Counted from the stretch's first letter, positions 19,429 to 30,768 are shown. The stretch: 64,000 nt of DNA from an uncultured Pelagibacteraceae bacterium (GCA_902516465.1 CABXZD010000001.1:124001-188000), one strand, 5' to 3'. Translations and numbers: made by a program. Notes: generated by a model from the letters alone, not told the origin.

Positions 19429-20061
19429 ATGCCCACTGATATTGATGGGGTAATGATAATTTTATCATCTCCTTCTGGAGCAGGTAAAACAAGTCTAGTA
19501 AATCTTCTTTCAAGATTAGAAAACTTTGAAATTTCGATTTCACATACCACCCGTAAGCCTAGGCCCAACGAAATTCCTGATAAAGATTACTATTTTGTAA
19601 ATGAGGAAAAGTTTAAAAGATTAATTAATGACGAAGAATTTTTAGAATATGCAAAAGTTTTTAATAATTATTATGGAACATCTAGGACTCCAGTTATAGA
19701 TAAATTAAATAAAGGAAAAAATATTTTGTTTGATATAGATTGGCAAGGTGCAGATCAAATTAAAAATAAAAAACTTAATTATAAATTGATAACTTTTTTT
19801 ATACTACCTCCGAGTAAAAAAGTCTTATTTGAAAGATTGTCTAATAGGGATATGAAAGATAAATTAATAGCTGATGAGAGAATGAAACAATTTAGTAGGG
19901 ATGTGTTACATTGGATTAATTATGATTATGTAGTTATTAATGATGATTTGCAAAATTGTTATATGAAAATTAAAAAACTAATCGAAGCAGAATTAAATAA
20001 TGGATCAAAAGATTATGATCTTGAGTATATTAGAAATCATGTAGAAAAATTAACTTCTTAA
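19429..20061 (+). CDS. gmk: Guanylate kinase
   Basis: [37 protein letters not shown]. Confidence 0.95.
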   Translation: MPTDIDGVMIILSSPSGAGKTSLVNLLSRLENFEISISHTTRKPRPNEIPDKDYYFVNEEKFKRLINDEEFLEYAKVFNNYYGTSRTPVIDKLNKGKNILFDIDWQGADQIKNKKLNYKLITFFILPPSKKVLFERLSNRDMKDKLIADERMKQFSRDVLHWINYDYVVINDDLQNCYMKIKKLIEAELNNGSKDYDLEYIRNHVEKLTS

Positions 20062-20838
20062 TTTTTCGTATTCCTCTGCTAATTTGTAGTAAGTTTTAAA
20101 GTTTAGATTATGAGGTCTCAAATTTAAACTAATAGCTAGTTTTTTTAAAATGATTAAATTATTCTTGAATAGTTGATTGTAAGGTTTTTTAATCATTTTT
20201 CTTCGTTGACTAAAAAAAATTCTAGTAATCTTTTCTAAATTTTTAGGATCTTTAAGTTTTATGAAATCTTTTTTTAAAGAAAAAAATAATAAAGAACTAT
20301 TTATTTTTGGTTTAGGAGAGAAGCTTTCAGGACTGATATCAATTATTTTTTTGATATCTAATTTCCAATTAGCCAAAATTGTTAATCTACCATAATTCGA
20401 ACAATTGTATTTTGAAATAATTCTATCTGCTACCTCTTTTTGAAACATCAGTATTAAATTACTAAACCATATTTTTTTATCGTTCAAATTTAAAATCCAT
20501 TTACATAAAATTTCTGTAGATATATTATATGGTAAATTACCAAAAACTATTAGTTTATCTTTGGATAAAGAATCTTCCTTAAATTTCAGTACATCCTCAT
20601 TAAAAATTGTAATTTGGTCTGTAAAATTGTTACGCAATAATAAAGCTAAATTTTTATCTTTTTCAATTACATAAATTTTTTTAGGTTTTTTTTGCAGTAA
20701 CGCCGAAGTCAGGTTTCCTGTACCAGGGCCAATTTCTAAAATTGTTTTATCCTTTATTTCGATAATATTTGATATTGTACTGATAATATTCTTATCAACC
20801 AAAAAATTTTGTCCTAAACTTTTTTTAGCTTTTATCAC
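20050..20838 (-). CDS. rsmA: 16S rRNA (adenine1518/1519-N6) dimethyltransferase
   Basis: [41 protein letters not shown]. Confidence 0.95.
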   Translation of the reverse strand: MIKAKKSLGQNFLVDKNIISTISNIIEIKDKTILEIGPGTGNLTSALLQKKPKKIYVIEKDKNLALLLRNNFTDQITIFNEDVLKFKEDSLSKDKLIVFGNLPYNISTEILCKWILNLNDKKIWFSNLILMFQKEVADRIISKYNCSNYGRLTILANWKLDIKKIIDISPESFSPKPKINSSLLFFSLKKDFIKLKDPKNLEKITRIFFSQRRKMIKKPYNQLFKNNLIILKKLAISLNLRPHNLNFKTYYKLAEEYEKLRS

Positions 20839-21776
20839 CTATTATCTAAAAATTTGATTGCATTTATTAAACTTAGAGGAGTAGAGATATTTTTATTTAT
20901 CATTTTTTCGTTTGGTCCGTGATCAGGAGATATTCTGTAAAAAGGTAATCCTAATGTGATATTAATGGCATTATATTCTTTTAATGTTTTCATTGGTGCA
21001 AGAACTTGATCATGGTACATACCTAGGATAACATCATATTTTTTTCTATTTTGTTTTAAAAAAATTGTATCTCCTGGAAAGGGACCATAAACATTATAAC
21101 CTCTATTTCTTAAATTTTTGATTGCAGGTTTAATTATTTTACTATCTTCATTTTCTTTGAGGAAACTTTCACAATGTGGATTTAAACCTGTAATTGCTAA
21201 CTTTGGTTTAAAACCCATCTCTTTAATATAAAAATTATTAATTAGAGCAACTTTTTCTTTAATCAGTTTTTGATTAAGTTTTTTTGAGACTAGTTTAAGT
21301 GGTAGATGTGTAGTTATGGGGCAAACAGATAATTCTTTATTATAGATTAACATTGCAACTTTATCTTGCTTGAATTTTTTTGATATATACTCTGTAATTC
21401 CAAGAAATTTTTTATTAAGGAACTTAGATTTGTTAACTGGGCCATTTATAAACTTATTTGTTAAACGAGAATTTAAAATTTTAAATGCAATTTCAAAAGT
21501 TTCTTTAACGTAGACTTGAGTTCTATTCCGAACTAAATCTACATTTATAATATAAATAGATTTATTCTGAAATTGATATTTATTGATATCTTTAAAATGT
21601 ATCAAATTAATTTTCTTTCTGAAGTTGAACTTTTTTATTTGATTTTTCAGAATTTCTATAGATGCAATTAAAATTAATGGACTTTGAATTTTTTTAGATT
21701 TAACTGCTTTAAAAAAAATCTCAAAAAAAATACTTTTAGGTTCTCCTGCAACAATAACTATGGGCTTATTTTTCAT
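20835..21776 (-). CDS. pdxA: 4-hydroxythreonine-4-phosphate dehydrogenase
   Basis: GPVNKSKF, GITEYISKKF, AITGLNPHCES, LGMYHDQVLAPMKTL, SPDHGPN. Confidence 0.9.
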   Translation of the reverse strand: MKNKPIVIVAGEPKSIFFEIFFKAVKSKKIQSPLILIASIEILKNQIKKFNFRKKINLIHFKDINKYQFQNKSIYIINVDLVRNRTQVYVKETFEIAFKILNSRLTNKFINGPVNKSKFLNKKFLGITEYISKKFKQDKVAMLIYNKELSVCPITTHLPLKLVSKKLNQKLIKEKVALINNFYIKEMGFKPKLAITGLNPHCESFLKENEDSKIIKPAIKNLRNRGYNVYGPFPGDTIFLKQNRKKYDVILGMYHDQVLAPMKTLKEYNAINITLGLPFYRISPDHGPNEKMINKNISTPLSLINAIKFLDNR

Positions 21777-22695
21777 TAATTGAATAATTTATTTTTGATT
21801 TATTAAAAAAAATTCTTGAAAATTGATTAAGTTGTTTATTTGTCTCATAAACTATCATTTTATTTAATTCTTCTTTTTGATTGATTTTAATTTTATTGAA
21901 TCTAATTTCCTCAATTTTAAGAATAAGAAAGTTATTTCCAATTTTTATAACTTGAGAATGTTGTTTTTCCTCTAGTCTGTTTAATTCTTTGACAATCTTT
22001 TCAGACAAATTTTTCTCATCAATCCATCCAATTTTTCCTCCTAGCTTTGAACTTTCTGATATACTGTAAATATTTGCAGTATTGTTAAAACCTATTTTTT
22101 CAATGCTTAAGAGTATATTTTTAATAATCTGATTGATAACTTCATCTTTGTTTTTTTCAAAAACAATTTCAGACAATAAATATTCTTTTTTTGTTTTATT
22201 TTTCTGGTTTTGAATTTTTTTTAGCAATAATCTTTCATCAATTTTAACTTGGTTAATATATCGATTATAAATTAGTTCATTCCATAAAATTTCTATTTTT
22301 AATTTTTGTTTAATTTCATTGATCGAATAATTTTTTTTATTTAGAAGGTAGCTTTCGAATTCAGCTTCACTATTAAAATTTAGTTGTGAATAAAGATCCT
22401 TTAAATATTGTTTAATTCCAGGATGATCAGAAGCCAAATCTACAAATTTTTCTATCTCTTCTTTTTTTATAATCTCATTAATAAGTGAGTTTTTAGCTAT
22501 ATTAAAAATCTTATCATTATCTAATTGCGTTAAATTTTTATTTAAACTTTTTAAGTATTCTCCCTCTTTTTTAATGTCTAAATTAGTGATTATATTATCA
22601 TCGATCGTTGCATATATATAAATACTATTACTCGAAAGCGCTGGAGTGATATAGTAAATAATAGAAAATAGAATATATAAGATTTTTTTAAACAT
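21766..22695 (-). CDS. surA: SurA-like periplasmic peptidyl-prolyl isomerase/chaperone
   Basis: signal peptide, SurA N-domain ATIDDNIITNLDIKKEGEYL, parvulin-like SSKLGGKIGWIDEKNLSEKI, between pdxA and lptD. Confidence 0.8.
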   Translation of the reverse strand: MFKKILYILFSIIYYITPALSSNSIYIYATIDDNIITNLDIKKEGEYLKSLNKNLTQLDNDKIFNIAKNSLINEIIKKEEIEKFVDLASDHPGIKQYLKDLYSQLNFNSEAEFESYLLNKKNYSINEIKQKLKIEILWNELIYNRYINQVKIDERLLLKKIQNQKNKTKKEYLLSEIVFEKNKDEVINQIIKNILLSIEKIGFNNTANIYSISESSKLGGKIGWIDEKNLSEKIVKELNRLEEKQHSQVIKIGNNFLILKIEEIRFNKIKINQKEELNKMIVYETNKQLNQFSRIFFNKSKINYSINEK

Positions 22696-25082
22696 TAATT
22701 TTTTAAATTTGGTGAGCTTGATTCACCAAAAGGAATTATAGTAAGTTTGAAAAAAATACTTTCTTCAGGTTTTATATCTCGATCGCTATAGTAATCTTTA
22801 TTATATTCTATCGATGCAGCCAGACAATCATTTTTATATTGGTACATAAAATTATAATATTCTGTTAAGTCAGTTTTTTTATTTCGTCTGGTTGAAAATA
22901 ATAAACTATTTGTATCATCAAAATTATACTGAGATGTATTCTTTAAATACGTAATTTTTTCTTTAGAATTATTCTCGTTAACATAATCAAAAGTAGTTAC
23001 AAAGTTATTCATACTAATTTCAGTCTCAAAGTTTTCGTAACTAGTATCTTTCAAGTTGTTTTTTAAAGATGTATTATAGCTTGTAGATAGATATTTATTT
23101 GGGTTAATTGTCACCTCGCCAAAAAAATTAGAGGTCTTAGCTCCCAATTGGTTGGTTTGAGGCAAATCATCGTTCTCCTCATATCTAAGATTATTTGCCA
23201 ATTTGAGATTTAATATTTCTCGAGAGTTTTGTTTATCAAAAACTGTAAAATCATTTCCATATGCTAAGGAAAAACCACCTTCTATAGTATCATTTGTTGA
23301 AAGTCTGTTTATGTTAAACAAACTATTTGCATCAATCCTTAATTCTTCATTTCTAATATTTTTTGTATTGTTAGGACTGATTTTGAATGACAGTTTAGGT
23401 TTTAAAATTTTTTGAAAATTATCATTTTGTTTGATTAAGGGTAAGGATGAATTAAATTGCAGTATACTAGAAAAATATTGAGATGTACTCTCTTTAAATT
23501 TTTCTGAATTTTGTGAATTTGAATTCACATTTTTTACTATAAAATCAAAGTTATTATAAAAACCATAATTACTGATTTTTGGATCTGAATTAAATATAAA
23601 ATCATTTACATTCGTCTTTTCCAATATGTTTGTTTGGTAATTTCTTATAAGACTTTCTGATTTAAATAAAAAATTACCATCAAAATTTGTATTATTGTTA
23701 ATATTTTTCACTAAATTTAATTTAGGTAAAACATATTCATATTTATCACTATTTTTTTCTTTAGTTAAATCTTCATAAACTAATAAGCTTGTATCAATTG
23801 ACATTTCATCAGAGAATAAACTAAAATTCATATAATTTTCCAAAGAATTATAGTTAGTGATTAAAGGTGATCTAAATTTATTAGCTTGAAGATAAGTATC
23901 ATTAGAAGTTTTTTCTAAATTTAGAAACAAATTGCTATCATCAAAATAATTTGAATCAAAACTTTTATCATATTTATAAAAAAAATGGTTTTTTGAGTTT
24001 CCATCTTTATGTTGAAAGATACTAAAATCACTTAGGTGACTACTTTTAGCATTAACTTGTCTGTATTCAGTTTGAACTAAAACTTGATCATCAGTATAAA
24101 AGCGTGGGGTAAAAGTAAAGTCTTTGTTATCACTTAAAACTTTAAAGTAAGGTAAGCTTAGATAATTGTTTGAGTTTGGTGAATTCTTAATTGTTGGTAT
24201 TAAAAAACCTGATTTTCTATCAACAGTTGGATCAGGATGAAAAAATTTTGGAAAATATGCTACTGGCACATCATAAACCCTCAACCAAGCATCTTTATAA
24301 TTGATTACTTTATTTTTTTTATCATGTTTGACCTTATTAGCAGATAGTGCCCATGGTGGACACTTTCCATTTCTTTTTTTACAAGTTGTAAAAATTCCTT
24401 TTGTAATTTCTGTGTTTTCATTATCGTAAATAACACTATTTCCTTTAATTCTTGGTTCGTTATTTTCATTAAAAGACTCATTATTTAGATCAATAACAAC
24501 ATCTTTTCCATACAGTTTATTAGAAATAGTATTGAGATATGCAATTTGAATTTTAATATTGTTGTTCTCTGGATCTTTTAAATTGGCATCATTAACTTTT
24601 ATTATGTTCTCATTTAAGTCAAAGTTGAAATATTTAGTCTGAAGTATATTGTTATTACGGTCTCTTAAAGTTGATTTTGTAGAGGACTTAATTTTATTCT
24701 TATTTTTATTATAAATAATTGTATTTGTTTCTATTACAAGTTTTTTTTTTTCATCAATTACTTTAACATTGTCATATGCTTTTAAAATATTTTTTTTTTG
24801 ATCAACTTCCAGCTCATTAAAATCTATTCTTATGTTACTTGATTTGATAAATGCAATTCCTTGTGAGGCTTTTAATAAATTTAAATCTTTAAAATATTCA
24901 AAATTTAATGCCTGAATTTCTAAATCTTTATCTAAAGAAATAGCTTTGCCTTCACCTGCAACTATCAGGTTCCCCTCATTTAAAATTTCGATTTTTTTTG
25001 TCTCGAAATTAAATTCATTAGCTAAGGACACACTTTGAAACACAAAGAAAATCAAAAGAAATTTTTTAATCTTATTTTTCAT
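22695..25082 (-). CDS. lptD: LPS-assembly protein LptD
   Basis: 795 aa, signal peptide, OstA-like N-domain, PPWALSANKVKHDKKNKVINYKDAWLRVYDVPVAYFPKFFHPDPTVDRKSGFLIPT. Confidence 0.92.
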   Translation of the reverse strand: MKNKIKKFLLIFFVFQSVSLANEFNFETKKIEILNEGNLIVAGEGKAISLDKDLEIQALNFEYFKDLNLLKASQGIAFIKSSNIRIDFNELEVDQKKNILKAYDNVKVIDEKKKLVIETNTIIYNKNKNKIKSSTKSTLRDRNNNILQTKYFNFDLNENIIKVNDANLKDPENNNIKIQIAYLNTISNKLYGKDVVIDLNNESFNENNEPRIKGNSVIYDNENTEITKGIFTTCKKRNGKCPPWALSANKVKHDKKNKVINYKDAWLRVYDVPVAYFPKFFHPDPTVDRKSGFLIPTIKNSPNSNNYLSLPYFKVLSDNKDFTFTPRFYTDDQVLVQTEYRQVNAKSSHLSDFSIFQHKDGNSKNHFFYKYDKSFDSNYFDDSNLFLNLEKTSNDTYLQANKFRSPLITNYNSLENYMNFSLFSDEMSIDTSLLVYEDLTKEKNSDKYEYVLPKLNLVKNINNNTNFDGNFLFKSESLIRNYQTNILEKTNVNDFIFNSDPKISNYGFYNNFDFIVKNVNSNSQNSEKFKESTSQYFSSILQFNSSLPLIKQNDNFQKILKPKLSFKISPNNTKNIRNEELRIDANSLFNINRLSTNDTIEGGFSLAYGNDFTVFDKQNSREILNLKLANNLRYEENDDLPQTNQLGAKTSNFFGEVTINPNKYLSTSYNTSLKNNLKDTSYENFETEISMNNFVTTFDYVNENNSKEKITYLKNTSQYNFDDTNSLLFSTRRNKKTDLTEYYNFMYQYKNDCLAASIEYNKDYYSDRDIKPEESIFFKLTIIPFGESSSPNLKN

Positions 25083-26151
25083 TAACTCTTATTAAACCTA
25101 TGATCGAAAATATGGAAATAAATAAAATTGGTAGAAAAATTGATATTAAGATAGGGATTTTTCCATTATTTCCAAGAGAACTAAACATAAAATTTATATA
25201 ATATATTATTACTGACATTAAAATTCCTAAAATAATATGAAAAAAAAGAGATTTATCTTTTTTAAAATTAAACATTATAATTGAGGACAGAATAGTCAAA
25301 ACACCGTAAAATAATGGCGTTGAAAAAAGTTTAAGAAGATGAATTGTAATTTCATCTGACGAGTATCCTAACATCTCGTAATCTTTCTTAAGACCAAATA
25401 ATTTTATTATATTTAATGTTGAGATATTTGAAAATAAATTTGTAATTTTCTCTTTATCAAAATTAGTTTGAAATTCTAATTCTGGAATGTCCTTTTTAGA
25501 AATATTTTTAATAGTGATTGTTGGGTCTTTAATTATCCACTTTTTTTTATTGATATTGACTGTTTTTGCTTGAATAATTTTCTCTAGGTCAAAATTTTGA
25601 TCAAATTGATTAATTATAACATCACCCAAATTATCGTTTTTAATTGATTTTGCTTTTATAATTATTACAGAATTTTCAATTTCATCTTTCAACCATAATC
25701 CATTATCTGTTACCACAGCAAGGTATTTATTATCATTTGAGGACCTATTTTTTATATCTGTGTAAATAAAATTTAAAGAAGAAGCTATGTTATAAAAAAT
25801 TAAAACTGTAATTATTCCAATAAAAATTGAAGATAAAAATAAAATTTTAATTATTTTCAAGTTACTTAAACCATTATTTTTCATATGGTTTAATTCGTCT
25901 TTTTTAAATAAATCAAAAAATAAAAATTGCGTCGATATTAAAAAAATAAAAGGAAATATTTCAAACAAGGTGATTGGAGCACTTAAAAATGTTAAAAAAT
26001 AAGGGAACAAGAAATTAACTTCTGAATTTTTGAAAAATGAGATCTCTTCAAGAATACTGAGAATAATTATTAGACTCAAAAAAATTAAACTAATGACAAA
26101 AAATTTGTTTATGAAATTTTTGATTATATATTTCTCGTAAACTTTAAGCAT
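25072..26151 (-). CDS. lptG: LPS export permease LptG
   Basis: 359 aa YjgP/YjgQ-type; MLKVYEKYIIKNFINKFF, HMKNNGLSNLKI. Confidence 0.88.
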   Translation of the reverse strand: MLKVYEKYIIKNFINKFFVISLIFLSLIIILSILEEISFFKNSEVNFLFPYFLTFLSAPITLFEIFPFIFLISTQFLFFDLFKKDELNHMKNNGLSNLKIIKILFLSSIFIGIITVLIFYNIASSLNFIYTDIKNRSSNDNKYLAVVTDNGLWLKDEIENSVIIIKAKSIKNDNLGDVIINQFDQNFDLEKIIQAKTVNINKKKWIIKDPTITIKNISKKDIPELEFQTNFDKEKITNLFSNISTLNIIKLFGLKKDYEMLGYSSDEITIHLLKLFSTPLFYGVLTILSSIIMFNFKKDKSLFFHIILGILMSVIIYYINFMFSSLGNNGKIPILISIFLPILFISIFSIIGLIRVNEK

Positions 26152-27259
26152 ATTTAATTTTATTATAAAAAATTGTATAGATTAAAATAAAACTTATCCA
26201 CGGCAATAATAAGTACATAATAGATGTTAAATTTGAACTAGTAGAATATCTTAATGAGGCTTCAGATAAGATTAAAATTAAAAGTGTGACTAAAAATATG
26301 TAACGTTTATATTTCTCATAAGTAATATTATTTTTGGGTACTATAACCAAAAAGCAGCATAGGAGTGCGATAATAGGAATATACAAAGGTTTATAAAATC
26401 TCTTAAGTAATTCTTGGTCAACTTCTTTAGATAATTTTTTTTCACATCTAAATTTTCTATCTATATTTGTTAAATTACTATCTTCATTTTTCAACGAACA
26501 TTTTAATAGAGCCACAGATTGCCTCTCTTGAATTTTAGGAACTAAAATTGTGTATGATGTAAAGTCTGCTAAGTTAAAATCAATTTGATCAAAGTTAAAA
26601 ACATTTATTTTATCTTTTTCATTATTAATAATTCGTCCATTATAAAGTTTGAATATTTTTTGTTGATTGTTATCAACAATTACTCCCGATTTAGCATAAA
26701 TCATTCTTGAATTTGTTTTAGAAGAATCATCCAAGAAAATATTATTAAATGAACCATTTTCATTTTGAGAATTGATAAAAATAGTTAAGCCTTTAACAAC
26801 GTTTATAAATTTACCCTCTTTAATCAAAGAAGAGAAAAAATCTACGTTTGAATTTTTTAAAAATTCACGTGCCTTATATTGTGAAAAGGGTGATAAAAAA
26901 CTTCCTAACCATATTTGAATTACAGTTAGTATTATTGACATATAAATAACTGTGTTGGCAAAATTTATTTTTGTGATTCCGTGAAACCAAAAAATTGACA
27001 ATTCATTTCTGGACTCATAACTAATTAAAACATAAAAAAGAGAAATAAAAAAAACAAAAGGAATAATTCTATGGATTATTTTAGGAAAATTGAAAATTAT
27101 GAAAGAAAAATAGGTTTTAAGCCCATGTCCATCTTGTGTGACAAAATCGAAATAGTTTACTGCCTGTATTGTCCATACTATTAATCCTATGGAAAAACAC
27201 ATTATTATGAATAAAATGAATGTATCTTTAATAAATTTTCTAAATATTAATTTTTTCAT
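26144..27259 (-). CDS. lptF: LPS export permease LptF
   Basis: 371 aa YjgP/YjgQ-type; RNELSIFWFHGITKINFANTVIYMS; tandem with lptG. Confidence 0.88.
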   Translation of the reverse strand: MKKLIFRKFIKDTFILFIIMCFSIGLIVWTIQAVNYFDFVTQDGHGLKTYFSFIIFNFPKIIHRIIPFVFFISLFYVLISYESRNELSIFWFHGITKINFANTVIYMSIILTVIQIWLGSFLSPFSQYKAREFLKNSNVDFFSSLIKEGKFINVVKGLTIFINSQNENGSFNNIFLDDSSKTNSRMIYAKSGVIVDNNQQKIFKLYNGRIINNEKDKINVFNFDQIDFNLADFTSYTILVPKIQERQSVALLKCSLKNEDSNLTNIDRKFRCEKKLSKEVDQELLKRFYKPLYIPIIALLCCFLVIVPKNNITYEKYKRYIFLVTLLILILSEASLRYSTSSNLTSIMYLLLPWISFILIYTIFYNKIKYA

Positions 27260-27319
27260 TGAAAATATTTAATTTCTAAATATATAGCATTCATTTATAA
27301 CTCTTTGTAATTAAATATT

Positions 27320-28777
27320 ATGACTGTTAAGATTAATTTTAAAAATAATACCTCTAAAAAAACCTCTACAAATCTTGTTTTATTTGTAAATGAAAATTTT
27401 AAAACAGATTCTCTGAAAAAGTATATTTCTAAGTTTGAGCTAAATTACATATCGGATATATTAAAGACAAGTGATTTAAACAAAAACTTATTTGTTTTTG
27501 AACTTAGTTCAAAAAAAAAAATTATCTTAGTTTCTGTAAAAAAAAATTTAAAAAATTCTGAAATAGAAAATTTAGGAGCTGAATTTTATGGGCGGATAAA
27601 TTATGGAAAAAATAATGAATACCTTATTAATTCAGATAGTATAATTGGTAGTTATGAAAATTTCATTGGTTTTTTTCTTCACGGACTTAAATTAAAATCT
27701 TATGAATTTAAAAAATACAAAACAAATAAAAAAACAAAAAATATTATCTTAAATGTAATTGGTAACAGGAATAAACTTTCGAAGAGTACTCAATTAAAAT
27801 TTACTGCATTAGAAAAGGGAACTTTTTATACCAGAGATCTGGTTTCTGAACCTGGAAACGTTCTTCATCCAGACGAATATGCGAAAAGATTAAATTCTTT
27901 AAAAAAAGTTGGTTTAAAAATAAATATATATGATGATAAAAAATTAAAGAAATTAGGCATGAACGCTTTACTTGGTGTAGGTCAAGGAAGTATAAGAGGT
28001 TCATACCTTGTAACTATAGAATGGAAGGGAGTTAAAAATAATTCAAAGCCTCTAGCTTTTGTCGGAAAAGGAGTTTGCTTTGATACTGGTGGCTATTCTC
28101 TCAAACCTGCTAAATTCATGGAAGATATGACATATGACATGGCTGGCTCAGCAACAGTTGTTGGTTTAATGAAAAGTCTTGCATTAAGAAAAGCAAAAAT
28201 AAATGCAGTAGGTGTTGTTGGACTTGTAGAAAATATGGTCAGTGGAAATGCTCAAAGACCAGGCGATATTGTTAAATCTTATAGTGGTAAAACAATTGAG
28301 ATTTTAAATACTGATGCAGAAGGAAGATTAGTTTTAGCAGATGCGCTTACTTTTACAGAAAAAAAATTTCAGCCTAAATTTATAGTTGACCTAGCAACTT
28401 TAACTGGTGCTATTATAGTCTCTCTTGGATCAGAGTATGCTGGACTTTTTTCTAACAATGATAAATTGTCTAAACAGTTAGTTGATGCTGGCCAAAAAGT
28501 AGATGAAAAATTATGGAGAATGCCACTGCATAAAAATTACGATAAATTAATAAATTCCAAAAATGCTGATATGCAAAATATTAACTATGTTGGGGGTGCT
28601 GGCTCAACGACTGCAGCACAATTTTTACAAAGATTTATTTTAAACAAAACACCCTGGGCTCATCTAGATATAGCTGGAATGGCTTTTTCAAAATATGGTG
28701 GTGCATTAAATTCTGGAGGCGCAACTGGTTACGGGGTGAGATTGTTAAATCAATTAATTGAGGATTATTATGAGTAA
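27320..28777 (+). CDS. pepA: Leucyl aminopeptidase
   Basis: FVGKGVCFDTGGYSLKPA, NAQRPGDIVKSYSGKTIEILNTDAEGRLVLADAL. Confidence 0.95.
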   Translation: MTVKINFKNNTSKKTSTNLVLFVNENFKTDSLKKYISKFELNYISDILKTSDLNKNLFVFELSSKKKIILVSVKKNLKNSEIENLGAEFYGRINYGKNNEYLINSDSIIGSYENFIGFFLHGLKLKSYEFKKYKTNKKTKNIILNVIGNRNKLSKSTQLKFTALEKGTFYTRDLVSEPGNVLHPDEYAKRLNSLKKVGLKINIYDDKKLKKLGMNALLGVGQGSIRGSYLVTIEWKGVKNNSKPLAFVGKGVCFDTGGYSLKPAKFMEDMTYDMAGSATVVGLMKSLALRKAKINAVGVVGLVENMVSGNAQRPGDIVKSYSGKTIEILNTDAEGRLVLADALTFTEKKFQPKFIVDLATLTGAIIVSLGSEYAGLFSNNDKLSKQLVDAGQKVDEKLWRMPLHKNYDKLINSKNADMQNINYVGGAGSTTAAQFLQRFILNKTPWAHLDIAGMAFSKYGGALNSGGATGYGVRLLNQLIEDYYE

Positions 28778-29180
28778 TATAGAACAGACTTTATCAATAA
28801 TAAAACCTGACGCTGTAGAAAGAAATCTAGACAACGCTATCAAAGATATGTTTAAAAGTAATGGTTTCTTAATTGTGAAGGAAAAAAAAATTCAGATAGA
28901 AAAATACGAAGCAGAAAAATTTTATAAAGTTCATGAGACTAAGTCATTTTATAACGATCTATGCTCCTATCTTTCATCTGGCCCAATAGTAGCTATGGTT
29001 TTAGAAAAAGAAAATGCTGTATTAGATAATAGAGAGTTGATGGGTGCAACAAACCCTAAAGATGCATTAAAAGGAACAATTAGAGAAAGGTATGGAATTT
29101 CTATTGATAAAAATTCAGTGCATGGATCTGATAGTTTAAAAAATGCTGAAATTGAAATTAATTTTTTTTTTAAAGACTAA
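28758..29180 (+). CDS. ndk: Nucleoside diphosphate kinase
   Basis: EQTLSIIKPDAVERN, MGATNPKDALKGTIRERYGISIDKNSVHGSDS; probable start ATG 28770. Confidence 0.95.
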   Translation: MRIIMSNIEQTLSIIKPDAVERNLDNAIKDMFKSNGFLIVKEKKIQIEKYEAEKFYKVHETKSFYNDLCSYLSSGPIVAMVLEKENAVLDNRELMGATNPKDALKGTIRERYGISIDKNSVHGSDSLKNAEIEINFFFKD

Positions 29181-29790
29181 AGATTTTCATTATCGCTTTT
29201 GGATATAGCTTATGTTCCTCGATTAAGATTTTTTTAGCTAGAGTTTTACTAGTTTCATTTTTTTTGATCTTTACTCTTTTTTGAAGAATAATCTTACCAG
29301 AATCAAGTTTTGTATTTACAAAGTGAACAGTACAACCTGAATATTTTTCCTTTTTTTTTAAAACTCTTACATGGGTATTAAGACCCTTAAATTTTGGGAG
29401 AAGAGATGGGTGTATATTTAATATAGTCCCATTAAAATTTTTTATGAAAGATTTAGAGAGAATTTTCATAAAACCAGCCAAACAAATTAATTTTATTTTT
29501 CTCTTTTTTAATTCAAAAAGAATTTTTTTTTCAACTACCTTTTTCTCTTTAAAGTTAAATATTTTTTTTTTTGTATTAAAAATCTTACTATAATTTAAAC
29601 CTTTTGCTTTGGGATTATTTGAAATGATTATACTTATCGAAATAGGTGATTTCTTTAATACTGAGAATTTTAGAAGTGAATTTAGATTACTACCTTTTCC
29701 TGAAATAAAAACCGCTGTTTTTACTTTATTAGATCCAGTTGATTGAACCATCGAGCCTAATTTTATTTTTTCCTTTTGAAATTTTTCCAA
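29170..29790 (-). CDS. purN: Phosphoribosylglycinamide formyltransferase
   Basis: VKTAVFISGKGSNLNSLL, GFMKILS, NIHPSLLPKFKGLNTH; probable start ATG 29751. Confidence 0.92.
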   Translation of the reverse strand: MEKFQKEKIKLGSMVQSTGSNKVKTAVFISGKGSNLNSLLKFSVLKKSPISISIIISNNPKAKGLNYSKIFNTKKKIFNFKEKKVVEKKILFELKKRKIKLICLAGFMKILSKSFIKNFNGTILNIHPSLLPKFKGLNTHVRVLKKKEKYSGCTVHFVNTKLDSGKIILQKRVKIKKNETSKTLAKKILIEEHKLYPKAIMKIFSL

Positions 29791-30757
29791 TGATATATGG
29801 TTTAAATTCTTTAGAGAAATATTTTTTAATTTTTTTAAGATTTTTTGGATTAATTATAAGACAAAATCCGACACCACAATTGAATGTTTTGAGCATTTCT
29901 TTATCTGAAATACCATTTTTTTTAAGCCACTTAAAAATTTTATTAGCTTTTATTTTTTCTAGATTTATTTTAGCAATTAAATTTTCAGGTATAATCCTTT
30001 TAAGATTATCTTTAATACCACCACCAGTTATATTTGCACATCCATTAATTAAATTTTTATCGATCAATTTAAGCACTTCTTTAACATAAATCTTAGTGGG
30101 TTTTAAAAGTTCAGTTTTTAAAAATTTATTTTTTTTAACATTTATTTTTTTTTTATTTAATAAATGTCTTACCAATGAGTAACCATTTGAATGTAGCCCA
30201 CTAGATGGAATAGCTAGAATTAAATCATTTTTTTTAATTTTTTTTTTACTTATAATTTTATTTTTACTCACTACTCCTACAGCAAAACCTGCTATATCAA
30301 ATTTTCCTTTTTCATAAGTCCCCGGCATTTCAGCTGTTTCACCACCAGCTAATTCACATCTTGATATTTTACAACCTTTTAAAATACCTTTCATTATTGA
30401 TTTAAGTTTGGTTAAATCAATTTTGTTGATGGAAATATAGTCTAAGAAAAGTAGAGGTTTTGCCCCTTGTACAATTAAATCGTTAACACTCATCGCAACT
30501 AAATCAATTCCGATTGTATCAAATTTATTTAATATATTTGCAATTTCAATTTTTGTTCCCACACCATCCGTACAAGCGACTATTTTGGGTTTTTTGATAT
30601 TATTTGGAATATTTGAAATCGATCCAAAACCACCGATATTATTAATCTTTTTTCTTGTTAGATTTTTTCTGGATGCTCTAGAAATAAAATTTACAAATTG
30701 ATCTGCAGCTTTAATATTCACTCCACTTTTTTTATAGGTAAATAAGTTTTTATTCAT
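29729..30757 (-). CDS. purM: Phosphoribosylformylglycinamidine cyclo-ligase
   Basis: VACTDGVGTKIEIAN, GAKPLLFLDYIS, CELAGGETAEMPG, GLHSNGYSLVR. Confidence 0.95.
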   Translation of the reverse strand: MNKNLFTYKKSGVNIKAADQFVNFISRASRKNLTRKKINNIGGFGSISNIPNNIKKPKIVACTDGVGTKIEIANILNKFDTIGIDLVAMSVNDLIVQGAKPLLFLDYISINKIDLTKLKSIMKGILKGCKISRCELAGGETAEMPGTYEKGKFDIAGFAVGVVSKNKIISKKKIKKNDLILAIPSSGLHSNGYSLVRHLLNKKKINVKKNKFLKTELLKPTKIYVKEVLKLIDKNLINGCANITGGGIKDNLKRIIPENLIAKINLEKIKANKIFKWLKKNGISDKEMLKTFNCGVGFCLIINPKNLKKIKKYFSKEFKPYIIGKISKGKNKIRLDGSINWI

Positions 30758-30768
30758 TATTATATAGT

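Noticed and set aside
29729-29790. purN N-terminal extension overlapping purM by 62 nt
   Set aside because: PurN homology starts near VKTAVFISGKGSN; a later ATG at 29751 gives a normal short overlap.
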